A DNA stretch of 64,000 nt from Aeromonas dhakensis (GCF_000820305.1 NZ_CDBH01000064.1:62001-126000), one strand, 5' to 3'. Numbered from the stretch's first letter, positions 20,414 through 28,417 are shown. Notes: generated by a model from the sequence alone, not told the origin. Numbers and translations are program-made.

Positions 20414-21603
20414 GCTGCTCTCTCCTGTGTGGTGGGGCGGGTCAGCATCCGCAGGCCGTAGCGCAGGGAGCCGATGCCGTTGTACCAGTGTCCGAGTACC
20501 AGATAGTGGATCTTGCGAAACAGACCGGGCCAGTTGTGCAGCGGGGTGAGCTGGATCAGCAGCACTAGGGCGTAGCCCAGCAGCTGGGCGGCCAGCAGCG
20601 CCGCGAACAAGGGCGAGTGGATGGCCAGCGGAATGGCGCAGAGCCACAGCAGGGTCAGGCAGAGGGGCATGAGCACCCGCAAGCCCTTGCCACTGGCGAA
20701 GTTGAACGCCACCCAGCCGAATCTGGGGTGCAGCAGCGGCAGCAGACGCAGCAACTGCTGGGTGTTGCCGGCACCGATGCGCTTGCGGCGCTTGGACTCC
20801 AGCTGGGCATCGGAGACCTCCAGCTCAAGGGCTGCGCAGCGATTGTCATAGACCGCCTTGTAGCCTCTGGCGATGGCCTGCATCGGCAGGATGAAGTCGT
20901 CGTTGATGGTATCGGGCGCCAGCGGCGCCAGGCAGTCACTGCGCATCACGTAGAAGGCGCCGTGGGCCCCCAGCATGCTGCCAAGGGCGGATTCGCACAG
21001 CTTGATCTGGCTCTGGTAGCGCCAGTAGCTGGCCTCACCCTGGGAGCCCGGCTGCCAGAAGCGATAGGCTTCGCCCACCACGCCGACGGCAGGATCCTGA
21101 AAGTGGGCGGCGGCCAGCAGCAGGCTGTCGATGGGCAGCAGGGCCGACACATCGCTGAAGGCGACCAGGGGGGTGTCAATCTGGGTCATCGCCTCGTTGA
21201 GCACGGCCACCTTGCCGCGATTGCGCGGGTGCTCGAACAGCCGGATCTGCAGCTGCAGCAGGGCGGGATCGCCGAGCTGGCAGAGGGCAATGGCATAGCT
21301 GTCGTCGGTGCAGCCATCAAAATGCAGGTGCACCGCCAGCTTGTCGGCCGGGTAGTCGAGGCTGGCCAGATTCTGCAGCTTGGCCGCCAGGGTGGTCGCC
21401 TCGTTGTAGATGGGCATCACCAGGGTGATGGCGGGGAGCTGCTCATCGCCGACCTCGGTCCGAAAACCCCGTTGGTGCGGGGTCGGTTGGTGCTGGCGCG
21501 AGCAGGCCCGTTTGCCAACCCATTTGAGCAGCAGTGGGTAACCCACATGGTGGTACACCACCAAGGCTGCACACAGCCAGAACACGATCATGATCCATTC
21601 CAT
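20410..21603 (-). CDS. GT2-family membrane glycosyltransferase (SypQ-like)
   Basis: A 397-residue inner-membrane GT-A transferase. An N-terminal helix (3-22) precedes the catalytic domain with VMPIYNEA, DGCTDDS, FSDVSALL (metal-binding acid), INDDF (catalytic base pair) and RRKRIGAGN; two or more helices follow at about 300-350. The layout resembles IcaA/PgaC-type polymerising or chain-adding transferases, although here a Wzx/Wzy pathway exists too. Operon with the SypP-like gene (44-base gap) and the priming enzyme. Confidence 0.88.
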   Translation of the reverse strand: MEWIMIVFWLCAALVVYHHVGYPLLLKWVGKRACSRQHQPTPHQRGFRTEVGDEQLPAITLVMPIYNEATTLAAKLQNLASLDYPADKLAVHLHFDGCTDDSYAIALCQLGDPALLQLQIRLFEHPRNRGKVAVLNEAMTQIDTPLVAFSDVSALLPIDSLLLAAAHFQDPAVGVVGEAYRFWQPGSQGEASYWRYQSQIKLCESALGSMLGAHGAFYVMRSDCLAPLAPDTINDDFILPMQAIARGYKAVYDNRCAALELEVSDAQLESKRRKRIGAGNTQQLLRLLPLLHPRFGWVAFNFASGKGLRVLMPLCLTLLWLCAIPLAIHSPLFAALLAAQLLGYALVLLIQLTPLHNWPGLFRKIHYLVLGHWYNGIGSLRYGLRMLTRPTTQERAA

Positions 21604-21647
21604 GGGAGGCTCCTTTTGCTGTCTCTTCGCGTGTCGGTGGCATCGCC

Positions 21648-22748
21648 TCAGCGGGCGTACAGCGCCTGATAGGCTTGAGCCATCCGGCTCAGGCTGCCCT
21701 GTTCACAGACAAATTCACGGGTGACGGTGCGCAGGCCACGAGAGTTGAGCAACCCCTGTGCCAGAAGTTGCGCCAGCAGAGCCGGATCTCGCGTCTCCAG
21801 CAGCTGACCGCTGGCCGGGCAGACGATATCGGCGGCGGCCCCCACCGCGCTCATCACCACCGGCACGCCGCAGGCCTGGGCCTCCAGCACGCACAGGGGC
21901 ATCCCCTCCGCTAGCGACGGCAGGCAGAAGAGATCCAGTCCCTGATAGAAGCGGGGCATCTGCTCCACCAGGCCGAGAAAGTGCACCCGATGGGCAATCC
22001 CCAGCAGTCGGCACTGCTGCTGCAACGCATTTTGCAAACTGCCCACCCCGGCCAGTGCAAGATGCACCTCGGGGGAGAGCCGCGCCACGGCCTCCAGCAG
22101 CAGGTGGTGACCCTTGACCGTCTCAAGGCGAGCGGCGCAGCCGATGAGCCTGACCCCGAGGGGCAAGCCCAGCGCCTGGCGCGCCAGCTCGACGGGGCCC
22201 GGGACGAAGCGCCCCTCGTCGATGCCGTTGGGGATCACCTGGGCCTGGATGGCGCCGAGCCTCGCCTGCAGCTGGTGCGCCACCGGGGTGGCGTCTGCCA
22301 CCAGGGTGGGCCGCAAGGTGCGCAGCCCCAGCCCGGCCAGCTGGCGCTGGCGGGGATCGTCGAGATACCAGGCGTCATGCTCGGTGTGGATAAGACTCGC
22401 CACCCGGGCCAGCCTGGCGGCCAGCCCGCCATAGAGCAGCGGGCCCAGATGGTGGGTGTGCACCGCTGCCGGCCGCAGCTGGCGCAGCAGGCGGATGAGG
22501 CGATAGAGGGTGGCCAGCGACCAGCCGGCGGGCTTGTCAAGACAGTGGATCCGCGAGGCAAATGGCCCCAGGGCGGGCCAGGCGGCGAGCAGCGCCTCCT
22601 TGCTCCCCTCCAGCGAGACGATGTGCATGGGCTGGTGGCACTCGTTGGCCTGGCTGAGGTTGAGCACCATGGTCTCCAGCCCCCCTGGCTGCAGGTGCTG
22701 GACGATTTGCACGATGGCGGTGCTGGCTGACCGGGCGGTGATGGGCAT
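21648..22748 (-). CDS. GT4-family glycosyltransferase (SypP-like)
   Basis: A 366-residue GT-B transferase: N-terminal LQPGGLETM, a mid-protein VIPNGID hinge, CAARLETVKGH donor segment and EX7E in SLAEGMPLCVLEAQ. GAGGAG precedes the ATG. It is the first gene of a three-gene leftward operon with the GT2 and priming enzymes and has its own sigma-54 promoter in the divergent gap. V. fischeri sypP also follows a sigma-54 promoter. Confidence 0.86.
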   Translation of the reverse strand: MPITARSASTAIVQIVQHLQPGGLETMVLNLSQANECHQPMHIVSLEGSKEALLAAWPALGPFASRIHCLDKPAGWSLATLYRLIRLLRQLRPAAVHTHHLGPLLYGGLAARLARVASLIHTEHDAWYLDDPRQRQLAGLGLRTLRPTLVADATPVAHQLQARLGAIQAQVIPNGIDEGRFVPGPVELARQALGLPLGVRLIGCAARLETVKGHHLLLEAVARLSPEVHLALAGVGSLQNALQQQCRLLGIAHRVHFLGLVEQMPRFYQGLDLFCLPSLAEGMPLCVLEAQACGVPVVMSAVGAAADIVCPASGQLLETRDPALLAQLLAQGLLNSRGLRTVTREFVCEQGSLSRMAQAYQALYAR

Positions 22749-22797
22749 GGCGCTCTCCTCACAGTTGTCGGCCCTTCCCGGGCCCCTTGGCGGGACT

Positions 22798-22814
22798 ATG
22801 CGAATCCTGTACCA
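22798..22814 (-). promoter_or_regulatory. Sigma-54 promoter of the SypP-like operon
   Basis: Leftward reading gives TGGTAC-N5-TCGCAT: GG and GC spaced by 10, two mismatches to the extended consensus, about 50 bases before the start codon. Confidence 0.55.
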
Positions 22815-22841
22815 CAACGTCTGCCATGTTGGCCCGCTTGC

Positions 22842-22858
22842 TGGCATTACCCTTGCAT
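22842..22858 (+). promoter_or_regulatory. Sigma-54 promoter of the Wzz-like gene
   Basis: TGGCAT-N5-TTGCAT differs from the consensus in one base and lies about 50 bases before the start codon, back to back with the SypP promoter. Confidence 0.7.
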
Positions 22859-22908
22859 TTCCTCCTCCATTCGTGGAATGCCATACCTGCCTTGAGGGGA
22901 GTGACGCC

Positions 22909-24312
22909 ATGCCGGTCCAGTTCTACTACAACCTCTACATCATCCTCTTCGCCGCCTGGCGGCGCCGTTATCTCATCCTGATGCCGGCCCTGGTCATGCC
23001 GCTGGTGGGGGTGGGGATTGGCTTGCTCAGCCCCAAGGTGTACGAGAGCCGCACCACCTTCATGGTGCCGCAGGATTCCAACCAGACGCCGACCCTCAAG
23101 GATCTGATCACCCAGGAGAGCCTCAAGGATCGTTTCGCGGTGCTGGAGGCCATGCTGCGCAGCCGCTACGTGATGGACGGGGTGGCGCGGGACCGCAAGC
23201 TGGTGGATGACAACACCCCGCCGGCCAAGCGCGACGCCATCATGGACTGGCTCTCGGCGTCCGTTTCCATCCGGCTCATCGGGGACGAGGTGATCGAGCT
23301 GAAGGTGAAAGCCGACTCGGCAGAGAGCAGCGCCGGCCTGCTGGAGGCCGTCTCGCGCCGCTTCTTCTTCAACCTCCTGAACAAGGGGCGCCAGTCGGCC
23401 GAGTCCTCCGAGCGCTTCCTGCAAAGCCAGCTCGACAGCCGGCGCAGCGAGCTGCAGGGGGCCGAACAGCTGCTGGCAGATTTCAAACGTGAACATGCCA
23501 GCGCCCTGCCGGATCAGCAAAATGCCAACGCCGCCCGGCTCTACGGCCTGAAAGATCGCCACGCCGAGAGCCTGCTTCAGTTGCAGCAGGCCAAGACCCG
23601 GGTCGAGCAGCTCTCCCACGGCCAGGAGGGGGCGATGGCCCGCAGCCTGGAGGAGAAGCTGCAGCAGATGCAAACCGAGCTGGCCCTGCTGCGGGTGCGT
23701 TACAGCGATCAGCACAGCGAGGTGCAGAGCCTGCGCTACCAGATTGAGCAGTTGCAACAGGAGCTGGAACAGCAGAAGAGCCAACCCGGCGTGGCGGTCG
23801 GTCCTGAGTGGGATCAGGCCAGGGCCCAGCTGGCCGAGGCCGAGCAGAATGCCGCCGCGCTGCAGGCCCAGCTCGACGATCTGAACAAGGTGGTGGCCTC
23901 CCAGGGCGAAACGGAGAGTCAGCTGGCGGAGCTGGAGCGCGATCTTGAGGTCAAGCGCTCCCTCTATCAGGATCTGCTGCTGCGCTACGAGAAGGCCAAG
24001 GTGACCGGGGCGCTCGGCAGCTTCGAGCCCGGCGAGCGGATCAAGGTGATCGACAGGCCCTTCGCCCCGAGCAAGCCCAGCAACTACCCGCTCTGGCTGT
24101 TTCTGATCGCCGGCATGGTGGGGGGCTTCGGGCTCGGCTGCGGTCTGGCGCTGCTGATTGAACTGGCGGATACCAGTCTGCGCCGCACCGATCAGCTGGC
24201 AGCGCTTATCAAGGCACCTGTGCTCAGTCGCATTCCCTATTGCGAACCCGTGCATACACACAGCGGCCAGGCGGCTCATGCCCAGCCACCGCTGGTGGAG
24301 GTGCCAGGTTGA
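22909..24312 (+). CDS. Wzz/GumC-type polysaccharide copolymerase (SypO-like)
   Basis: A 467-residue inner-membrane protein that sets chain length and contacts the export channel. Helices near 21-41 and 393-416 flank a long periplasmic coiled coil (about 165-350, Gln/Glu-rich heptads). The proline-rich PFAPSKPSNYP segment before the second helix is the Wzz signature. It has no fused kinase domain; the ATPase at 16043 would be its partner. GAGGGGA stands before the ATG. The cytoplasmic tail is His/Ala-rich. A terminator follows. Confidence 0.9.
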   Translation: MPVQFYYNLYIILFAAWRRRYLILMPALVMPLVGVGIGLLSPKVYESRTTFMVPQDSNQTPTLKDLITQESLKDRFAVLEAMLRSRYVMDGVARDRKLVDDNTPPAKRDAIMDWLSASVSIRLIGDEVIELKVKADSAESSAGLLEAVSRRFFFNLLNKGRQSAESSERFLQSQLDSRRSELQGAEQLLADFKREHASALPDQQNANAARLYGLKDRHAESLLQLQQAKTRVEQLSHGQEGAMARSLEEKLQQMQTELALLRVRYSDQHSEVQSLRYQIEQLQQELEQQKSQPGVAVGPEWDQARAQLAEAEQNAAALQAQLDDLNKVVASQGETESQLAELERDLEVKRSLYQDLLLRYEKAKVTGALGSFEPGERIKVIDRPFAPSKPSNYPLWLFLIAGMVGGFGLGCGLALLIELADTSLRRTDQLAALIKAPVLSRIPYCEPVHTHSGQAAHAQPPLVEVPG

Positions 24313-24367
24313 TATATGCCCGTGGCCATCAAGGCAGGTCACCACTATGAACCCGAATATTTCTGAT

Positions 24368-24393
24368 AAGGCCTCGTAATGAGGCCTTTTTTT
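24368..24393 (+). terminator. Rho-independent terminator after the Wzz-like gene
   Basis: AAGGCCTC and GAGGCCTT pair across GTAAT, then a T tract. Confidence 0.85.
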
Positions 24394-24845
24394 ATGTCAC
24401 TCAGATAGCGTCTGACCAACGGCTATGGTTTGCGACGAACTTGATGTGATTGCAACGATAAGGTCTGGTGGCAGTTTCTTATTTCGCTTATTGACTGTGG
24501 TTTTATACAGTGATACAAGTGGAGCTAGAATAGAATGTTGATAATTTACTCATAAAACAAAGGCTGGTTGCTAATGCACTGATTTTAAAAAAATTTGTTG
24601 GTTTTTGTGACGAGTGGTAGGGCATGGCTGGATGTTCTCAAAAAAACGGCTATCTGAGGTTTCTGAAATACTTGGTATACCGCCTACACTCGTTGAAATA
24701 TAACAAATGACTTTAATCGTTTGCAGTGCTAACAGGGGCGGGCTGAAGCCAGCCTCTTAACAAAAAGTTAAATTTCTTGGTGTCTTGCTGTGTATCCCTC
24801 ACAGTAAGTGCAGTGCTATTACAGGGAAATGAATGGAGATAACAT
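24394..24845. other. AT-rich non-coding segment, left part of an island
   Basis: Base composition drops sharply compared with the flanks. No open frame with a ribosome site is seen. It probably carries the promoter of the zinc-ribbon gene, but no single match stands out. Confidence 0.4.
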
Positions 24846-24980
24846 ATGTCTACTACTGGAGAGAAACCAGGAAAAGGTGCATATACATGCGATAACTGTG
24901 GTCAGGTGGTTGTATTGGATGACAACTCCGATACTTTACCACCTTGTCCAAAATGCCAAGAAACTGAATATACGCCATAG
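24846..24980 (+). CDS. Mini zinc-ribbon protein (44 residues)
   Basis: A very small gene with a clear GGAGATAAC ribosome site. The protein has one zinc ribbon made of CDNCG and CPKC (knuckles CxxC-x18-CxxC) with a KPGKGAYTCDNCGQVV core and an LPPCP turn. I recall this pattern in small zinc-ribbon proteins of mobile or accessory regions. It is followed after 11 bases by a DUF2188 protein, so the two form an operon. Function unknown. Composition is AT-rich relative to the neighbours. Confidence 0.75.
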   Translation: MSTTGEKPGKGAYTCDNCGQVVVLDDNSDTLPPCPKCQETEYTP

Positions 24981-24991
24981 GAGAAAGCGTT

Positions 24992-25219
24992 ATGGGGGGT
25001 AAATCTACGCATGTTGTTCCAAACCCTGATGGTGGTTGGGACATTAAGCAAAGCGGCGGTCAACGTTCATCTGGTCATTTTGACAGAAAACAGGATGCGG
25101 TAGATCGAGCAAGAGAGATTAGCCAAAATCAAAATACGGAGCTGGTTATTCATAACAAGGACGGCCAAATTGGTGGAAAGGATAGTCACGGTAATGACCC
25201 GTTTCCGCCTAAAGGGTAG
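24992..25219 (+). CDS. DUF2188-family small protein
   Basis: A 75-residue protein with the family layout: THVVPNPDGGWDIK at the start, a central DRKQDAVDRAREISQNQ helix and a terminal KDSHGNDPFPPKG. GGAGAAAG precedes the ATG. Members are small cytoplasmic proteins common in accessory DNA, with no established role. Operon with the zinc-ribbon gene. A long imperfect stem follows. Confidence 0.82.
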   Translation: MGGKSTHVVPNPDGGWDIKQSGGQRSSGHFDRKQDAVDRAREISQNQNTELVIHNKDGQIGGKDSHGNDPFPPKG

Positions 25220-25633
25220 TTAAACTTAACAATTCAATCAGCCGACTGCTATCGCGTCGGCTGATTGAGGTATTATGAGTAGATGGAGTTAGGGTAATAA
25301 ATATGGATGAGCATTTTTATAAATATCATTGGTTCGATTAGCCGGTAGGCGTAATCAGATTCTCGTGGTGATACTCCCCACTAATGCGGCCAATACGTCC
25401 AGACCGGTGGTCTTTGGTTGCCTACTCGAGAGTGAGTTTTTTGGGGGGAAGTGACAAAATGTGAGGGGTTGGCGAGTTAAATAAACATATTACAGAAAGC
25501 TTGCTAACGTCCGATTACGATTTCACTAATCTAACCTGCGGCCTTGTGACAAAAAATTTTATTTTTTTTTGACAGTTTTTATGCATTAATATATTTAGGT
25601 TTGGCATTGTAATAACCGAAAGGAATTCTTGAT
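25220..25633. other. AT-rich intergenic segment with a 13-bp stem-loop and a promoter
   Basis: A perfect inverted repeat TCAATCAGCCGAC / GTCGGCTGATTGA (25234-25268, 9-base loop) without a T tract probably ends the DUF2188 transcript. A 12-codon frame at 25303-25341 is too short to support. The stretch around 25340-25440 is of higher GC and may be a remnant of another gene, but I cannot name it. Confidence 0.4.
25569..25597 (+). promoter_or_regulatory. Sigma-70 promoter of the unknown membrane protein
   Basis: TTGACA and TATTTA are spaced by 17 bases, 36 bases before the start codon. Confidence 0.6.
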
Positions 25634-26053
25634 ATGAATTTTGAAGTAAGTTCAGTTTTGGGATGGCTTGGGATTATGTTGGCTATAGTTGAAGTATGGC
25701 GTCCGAAGTTATCGGTAATGTTAGAGAATTATATCGGTAAGCAAGTTTCAGAAGTTAACGACTTTCAGACTCTCTTCCTAAATGAGTATAGAGTTTTATC
25801 TAAGGTGGCTAATAGCTCTATTAAAGAGGCTCTTAAGGGGCCCCAATTAATGACCATGGAAGAGCTTAAAGGAAGTACCTATACATCTATTGCGAATATA
25901 AAGTCTTATTTGTGGTTTTATTTTGTCACATTAGTGAATGTCATGGTTTTGAAACCAATTAGGCTTTTATTAGTATTCCTAAACAGAATCGGTAGAGGTA
26001 GGGCCGTTGGTGGCTTAGGCATCATTATGGCTATATTGAGTACCATTTTATGA
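25634..26053 (+). CDS. Unknown membrane protein of the AT-rich island
   Basis: A 139-residue protein with GAAAGGAA before the ATG and a good promoter. Hydrophobic segments lie at about 8-20 and in the C-terminal half (about 90-112 and 126-139), with a charged middle (about 25-85). I do not recognise the family. Codon use is AT-rich and unlike the flanking polysaccharide genes, which suggests acquired DNA. No neighbour gives a functional clue. Confidence 0.6.
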   Translation: MNFEVSSVLGWLGIMLAIVEVWRPKLSVMLENYIGKQVSEVNDFQTLFLNEYRVLSKVANSSIKEALKGPQLMTMEELKGSTYTSIANIKSYLWFYFVTLVNVMVLKPIRLLLVFLNRIGRGRAVGGLGIIMAILSTIL

Positions 26054-26152
26054 AATGGTGTCGATGATTCTGTTGGCAAAGCATTTCGGTGTTGACTACG
26101 GGCGGTATCCAAACCAGATGTTGTAGAACCCCTGCCGATAGCCATGATCACA

Positions 26153-26181
26153 GCAAAAAATCAGGGAGCATCAGCTCCCTA
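26153..26181 (-). terminator. Terminator of the VWA protein gene
   Basis: Leftward, AGGGAGC and GCTCCCT pair across TGAT and are followed by GATTTTTT. Confidence 0.8.
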
Positions 26182-26204
26182 ATCACGACACACAGGGTGA
26201 CAAA

Positions 26205-27065
26205 CTAGCCGACGGCTGGTATCGGTTGCCAGCCGGCGTTCTGCTGGTTGCAGTTCGAATTACGGCCTTGAGTCCGGCGTTGATAGCGCCAGGCCAGCAG
26301 CAAGGGCATGCCCAGCAGCAGCTGGGCCGCCAGCGGGATCTCCTCGATGGGGGCCGCCAGCGCACCCTCTGGAATGATCCCCCCCTCAATCTCGGCCGCG
26401 AGTTTCAGCTCGAGGGCGCTGCCAAAATCGGCGAAGGTGGTGGCGTTGATGACGAAGGCATCCTCGCCGCCGGCGATATTGTTCAGATACCAATCCTGCA
26501 GCACCCCATCGGGGTAGTCCTGGCCTATGGTGATGCCGTTGATGGTATCGATGCCGGAGGCGAGCAGCTGATCCCGTACCGTCGAGGTATCCAGCCCGGC
26601 ATTCTGGATCCCGTCACCGGAGACATCCATCACCTGGCGCGTGGCGGTGAAGTCGTTGGTATCGAACTGCAGGGCGCCAAATTGCATGGCCGAGCCCGGC
26701 GCCGTCATCCCCGAGTAGGGGCGTGTCAGGGCGTCCAGGGTGGCGGCAAACTCGTTGATGGAGGTCATGTCATAGAGGTAGAACCAGTCGGTCATCACCG
26801 CCTGCTGGGTCGAGCCGCTCCACATCACCATCTGCACGGCGATGGTGCCCAGCTTGCCGTCGCTGGTATCCAGGATGGCGTCTTGCACCGCCTGGCTGTA
26901 AAACGCATCCACATACCCCTGCAACTGCAGGTTGAACTCCTGGGCCGTCACGCTGCCCGACACGTCCATCAGCAGTTGCAGCTCGGTATCCACTTCGGTC
27001 AAAGCGTAGGCGGGGGCGCTGATCAGCAGCATCCCCACCAGCCCTGCCAACGGTTTTAGTCTCAT
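26205..27065 (-). CDS. Secreted DUF1194/VWA protein with exosortase-type C-terminal signal
   Basis: A 286-residue protein. The signal peptide ends near APAYA. A von Willebrand A-like domain follows with the MIDAS start DVSGSV (Asp34, Ser36, Ser38) and MDVSGDGIQN later. Residues 238-264 form a tripartite sorting-like tail: APIEE, then IPLAAQLLLGMPLLLAW, then RYQRR. The IPLAA start resembles the VPLPA-CTERM signal, which I recall on DUF1194 proteins. A further 22 polar residues follow the basic cluster, which is unusual. It is divergent from an exosortase at 27214 and is the obvious substrate candidate. AGGAGAAGGAG precedes the ATG. Confidence 0.8.
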   Translation of the reverse strand: MRLKPLAGLVGMLLISAPAYALTEVDTELQLLMDVSGSVTAQEFNLQLQGYVDAFYSQAVQDAILDTSDGKLGTIAVQMVMWSGSTQQAVMTDWFYLYDMTSINEFAATLDALTRPYSGMTAPGSAMQFGALQFDTNDFTATRQVMDVSGDGIQNAGLDTSTVRDQLLASGIDTINGITIGQDYPDGVLQDWYLNNIAGGEDAFVINATTFADFGSALELKLAAEIEGGIIPEGALAAPIEEIPLAAQLLLGMPLLLAWRYQRRTQGRNSNCNQQNAGWQPIPAVG

Positions 27066-27120
27066 AACTCACTCCTTCTCCTTGAGGCCTGGCCCTGATC
27101 CTCAGTGCCGATGGGGAGGA

Positions 27121-27136
27121 TGAATAAAGCGTGCCA
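27121..27136 (-). promoter_or_regulatory. Possible sigma-54 promoter of the VWA protein gene
   Basis: Leftward TGGCAC-N5-ATTCA has a perfect -24 element but TC instead of GC at -12, so it is a weak call. It lies 56 bases before the start codon. Confidence 0.35.
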
Positions 27137-27155
27137 CTTTGCAGGTATCAGCAGC

Positions 27156-27171
27156 AGGCATGAAATTTGCG
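27156..27171 (+). promoter_or_regulatory. Sigma-54 promoter of the exosortase operon
   Basis: AGGCAT-N5-TTGCG has GG and GC spaced by 10. It places the transcript start near 27182, which supports the ATG at 27214 and excludes the two in-frame start codons further upstream. Confidence 0.6.
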
Positions 27172-27213
27172 GTCTTCGCACAGGATGAAAACGAACAAGT
27201 GCGGGGTGAGGCG

Positions 27214-27981
27214 ATGGAGATCCGTCCCTGGCAGTGGGCGCCCAACTGGTTGTTGTTGGGGTTGGTCAATCAGTGGGCCATGGTGTGGCTCAACACGGGC
27301 CATTTCAACTTGCTGGTGGTGTTGCTGATTGCCATCTGGTGGCAAATTGCATCGCGGGTTGCGCCAGCCTGGCAACCTGGCCGCGCTGCTCTGCTGCTCT
27401 TCTCGCTGCTGCTGTTGATCCCGAGCGCCAGTTGCAAGGCGCTGGCCTGCCTGCTGCTGGCCGCGAGCCTGTGGCGGCGGCAGCAGCCTTGGGATGAGCG
27501 CGCTGCGCTGCACATAGTGGTGGCCTTCACCCTGGCCGTGCTGTGGGGGCAGCAGCTCTTTGCCCTCTGCTCCGGCCCCGTGCTGGCGCTTGATGCCTGG
27601 GGCGTGGGCCAGTGGTTACAACTGCTGGGGTGGGAGGCGGTGCAAAGCGGCAATCGCATCGAGCGGGTGGGGGGCCATGCCCTGATCGTGCTCAAGGGGT
27701 GCTCCTCGTTCTCCCAGCTCTATCTGGTGGCGCTGGCCTGGCTGGTCTCCTCCTGCTGGCTCGCCCCGGGGCGGGCGCTGCACCGTCAGCTGCCCTTGCT
27801 GGGGCTGGTCTTGCTGCTCTATATCGGCAGCAACCAGCTGCGGCTGGTGCTGATGAGCCTGGATCTGCGCTGGTACGGCTGGCTGCATACCGGCACGCTC
27901 GCCCAGCTCTACCAGTGGCTGGTGCTGCTGTTGCTGATGACCATCCTGTTTAGCAGGGGGCGCCATGTCACCACCGATTAG
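27214..27981 (+). CDS. Exosortase-family transpeptidase
   Basis: A 255-residue polytopic membrane protein with about eight hydrophobic segments. The exosortase catalytic residues are visible: Cys163 in VLKGCSSFSQL, Arg210 in GSNQLRLVLMSL and His225 in YGWLHTGTLAQ, in the family order and spacing. Exosortases cut C-terminal PEP-CTERM-like signals and are thought to transfer the protein to a glycan or lipid, and they typically sit in exopolysaccharide loci as here. GTGAGG stands before the chosen ATG. It overlaps the next gene by 17 bases and is divergent from its probable substrate. The subfamily is not one I can name. Confidence 0.82.
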   Translation: MEIRPWQWAPNWLLLGLVNQWAMVWLNTGHFNLLVVLLIAIWWQIASRVAPAWQPGRAALLLFSLLLLIPSASCKALACLLLAASLWRRQQPWDERAALHIVVAFTLAVLWGQQLFALCSGPVLALDAWGVGQWLQLLGWEAVQSGNRIERVGGHALIVLKGCSSFSQLYLVALAWLVSSCWLAPGRALHRQLPLLGLVLLLYIGSNQLRLVLMSLDLRWYGWLHTGTLAQLYQWLVLLLLMTILFSRGRHVTTD

Positions 27982-28417
27982 GGGCTATCTCTGGCTGGTG
28001 CTGCTGGCACTGGCCTCCGCCGGCGCCATGGGGTGGCGCTATCAGCACCGCCAGCCGGTGGAGGGCGCGCGCCAGATGCTGCAGGAACTCCGCCAGCTCG
28101 GCTGGCAGCGGCAGGGGGCCAGCCCCTTGCTGGGGGGCACCTATGTCGGCTACCGGCTGCGCCACCCAAATTGTGACGGGGTCTTGCAGGCGATGGCGGT
28201 GGCCCCGGATCGGGAGGCCATGTCGGTAAGACTCGCAGGCAAAGGCCAACTGCAGGGGGTGATGTTTCAGGGGCAGTGGCACCCGGAGCCGCCACTGCTG
28301 GCCTATCGGCTCAATCAGGGCTGGCACAAGTTGTGGGGCGACGCGCCGGCCCCCCTCTATCGGGTGGCGCTGCCTGCGGCCTGTCTTGCCCTTATTGCGC
28401 CTGGCGAGCCTCGTTGA
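27965..28417 (+). CDS. Exosortase-associated single-pass membrane protein
   Basis: A 150-residue protein with an uncleaved N-terminal helix (about 8-24) and a periplasmic domain containing LGGTYVGYRLRHPNCDG. It overlaps the exosortase by 17 bases and must be co-translated. Its place recalls EpsI-type (DUF3485) partners that follow many exosortases, but I do not see a clear EpsI motif. The single conserved-looking cysteine in PNCDG is notable. Its 3' end overlaps the convergent lipoprotein gene by 26 bases. Confidence 0.65.
   Translation: MSPPIRGYLWLVLLALASAGAMGWRYQHRQPVEGARQMLQELRQLGWQRQGASPLLGGTYVGYRLRHPNCDGVLQAMAVAPDREAMSVRLAGKGQLQGVMFQGQWHPEPPLLAYRLNQGWHKLWGDAPAPLYRVALPAACLALIAPGEPR

Noticed and set aside
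25303..25341. Twelve-codon frame in the AT-rich island
   Set aside because: Too short and without a clear ribosome site.
27139..27213. Upstream TTG or ATG starts for the exosortase
   Set aside because: They precede or overlap the predicted sigma-54 promoter and add a non-membrane extension with no ribosome site.
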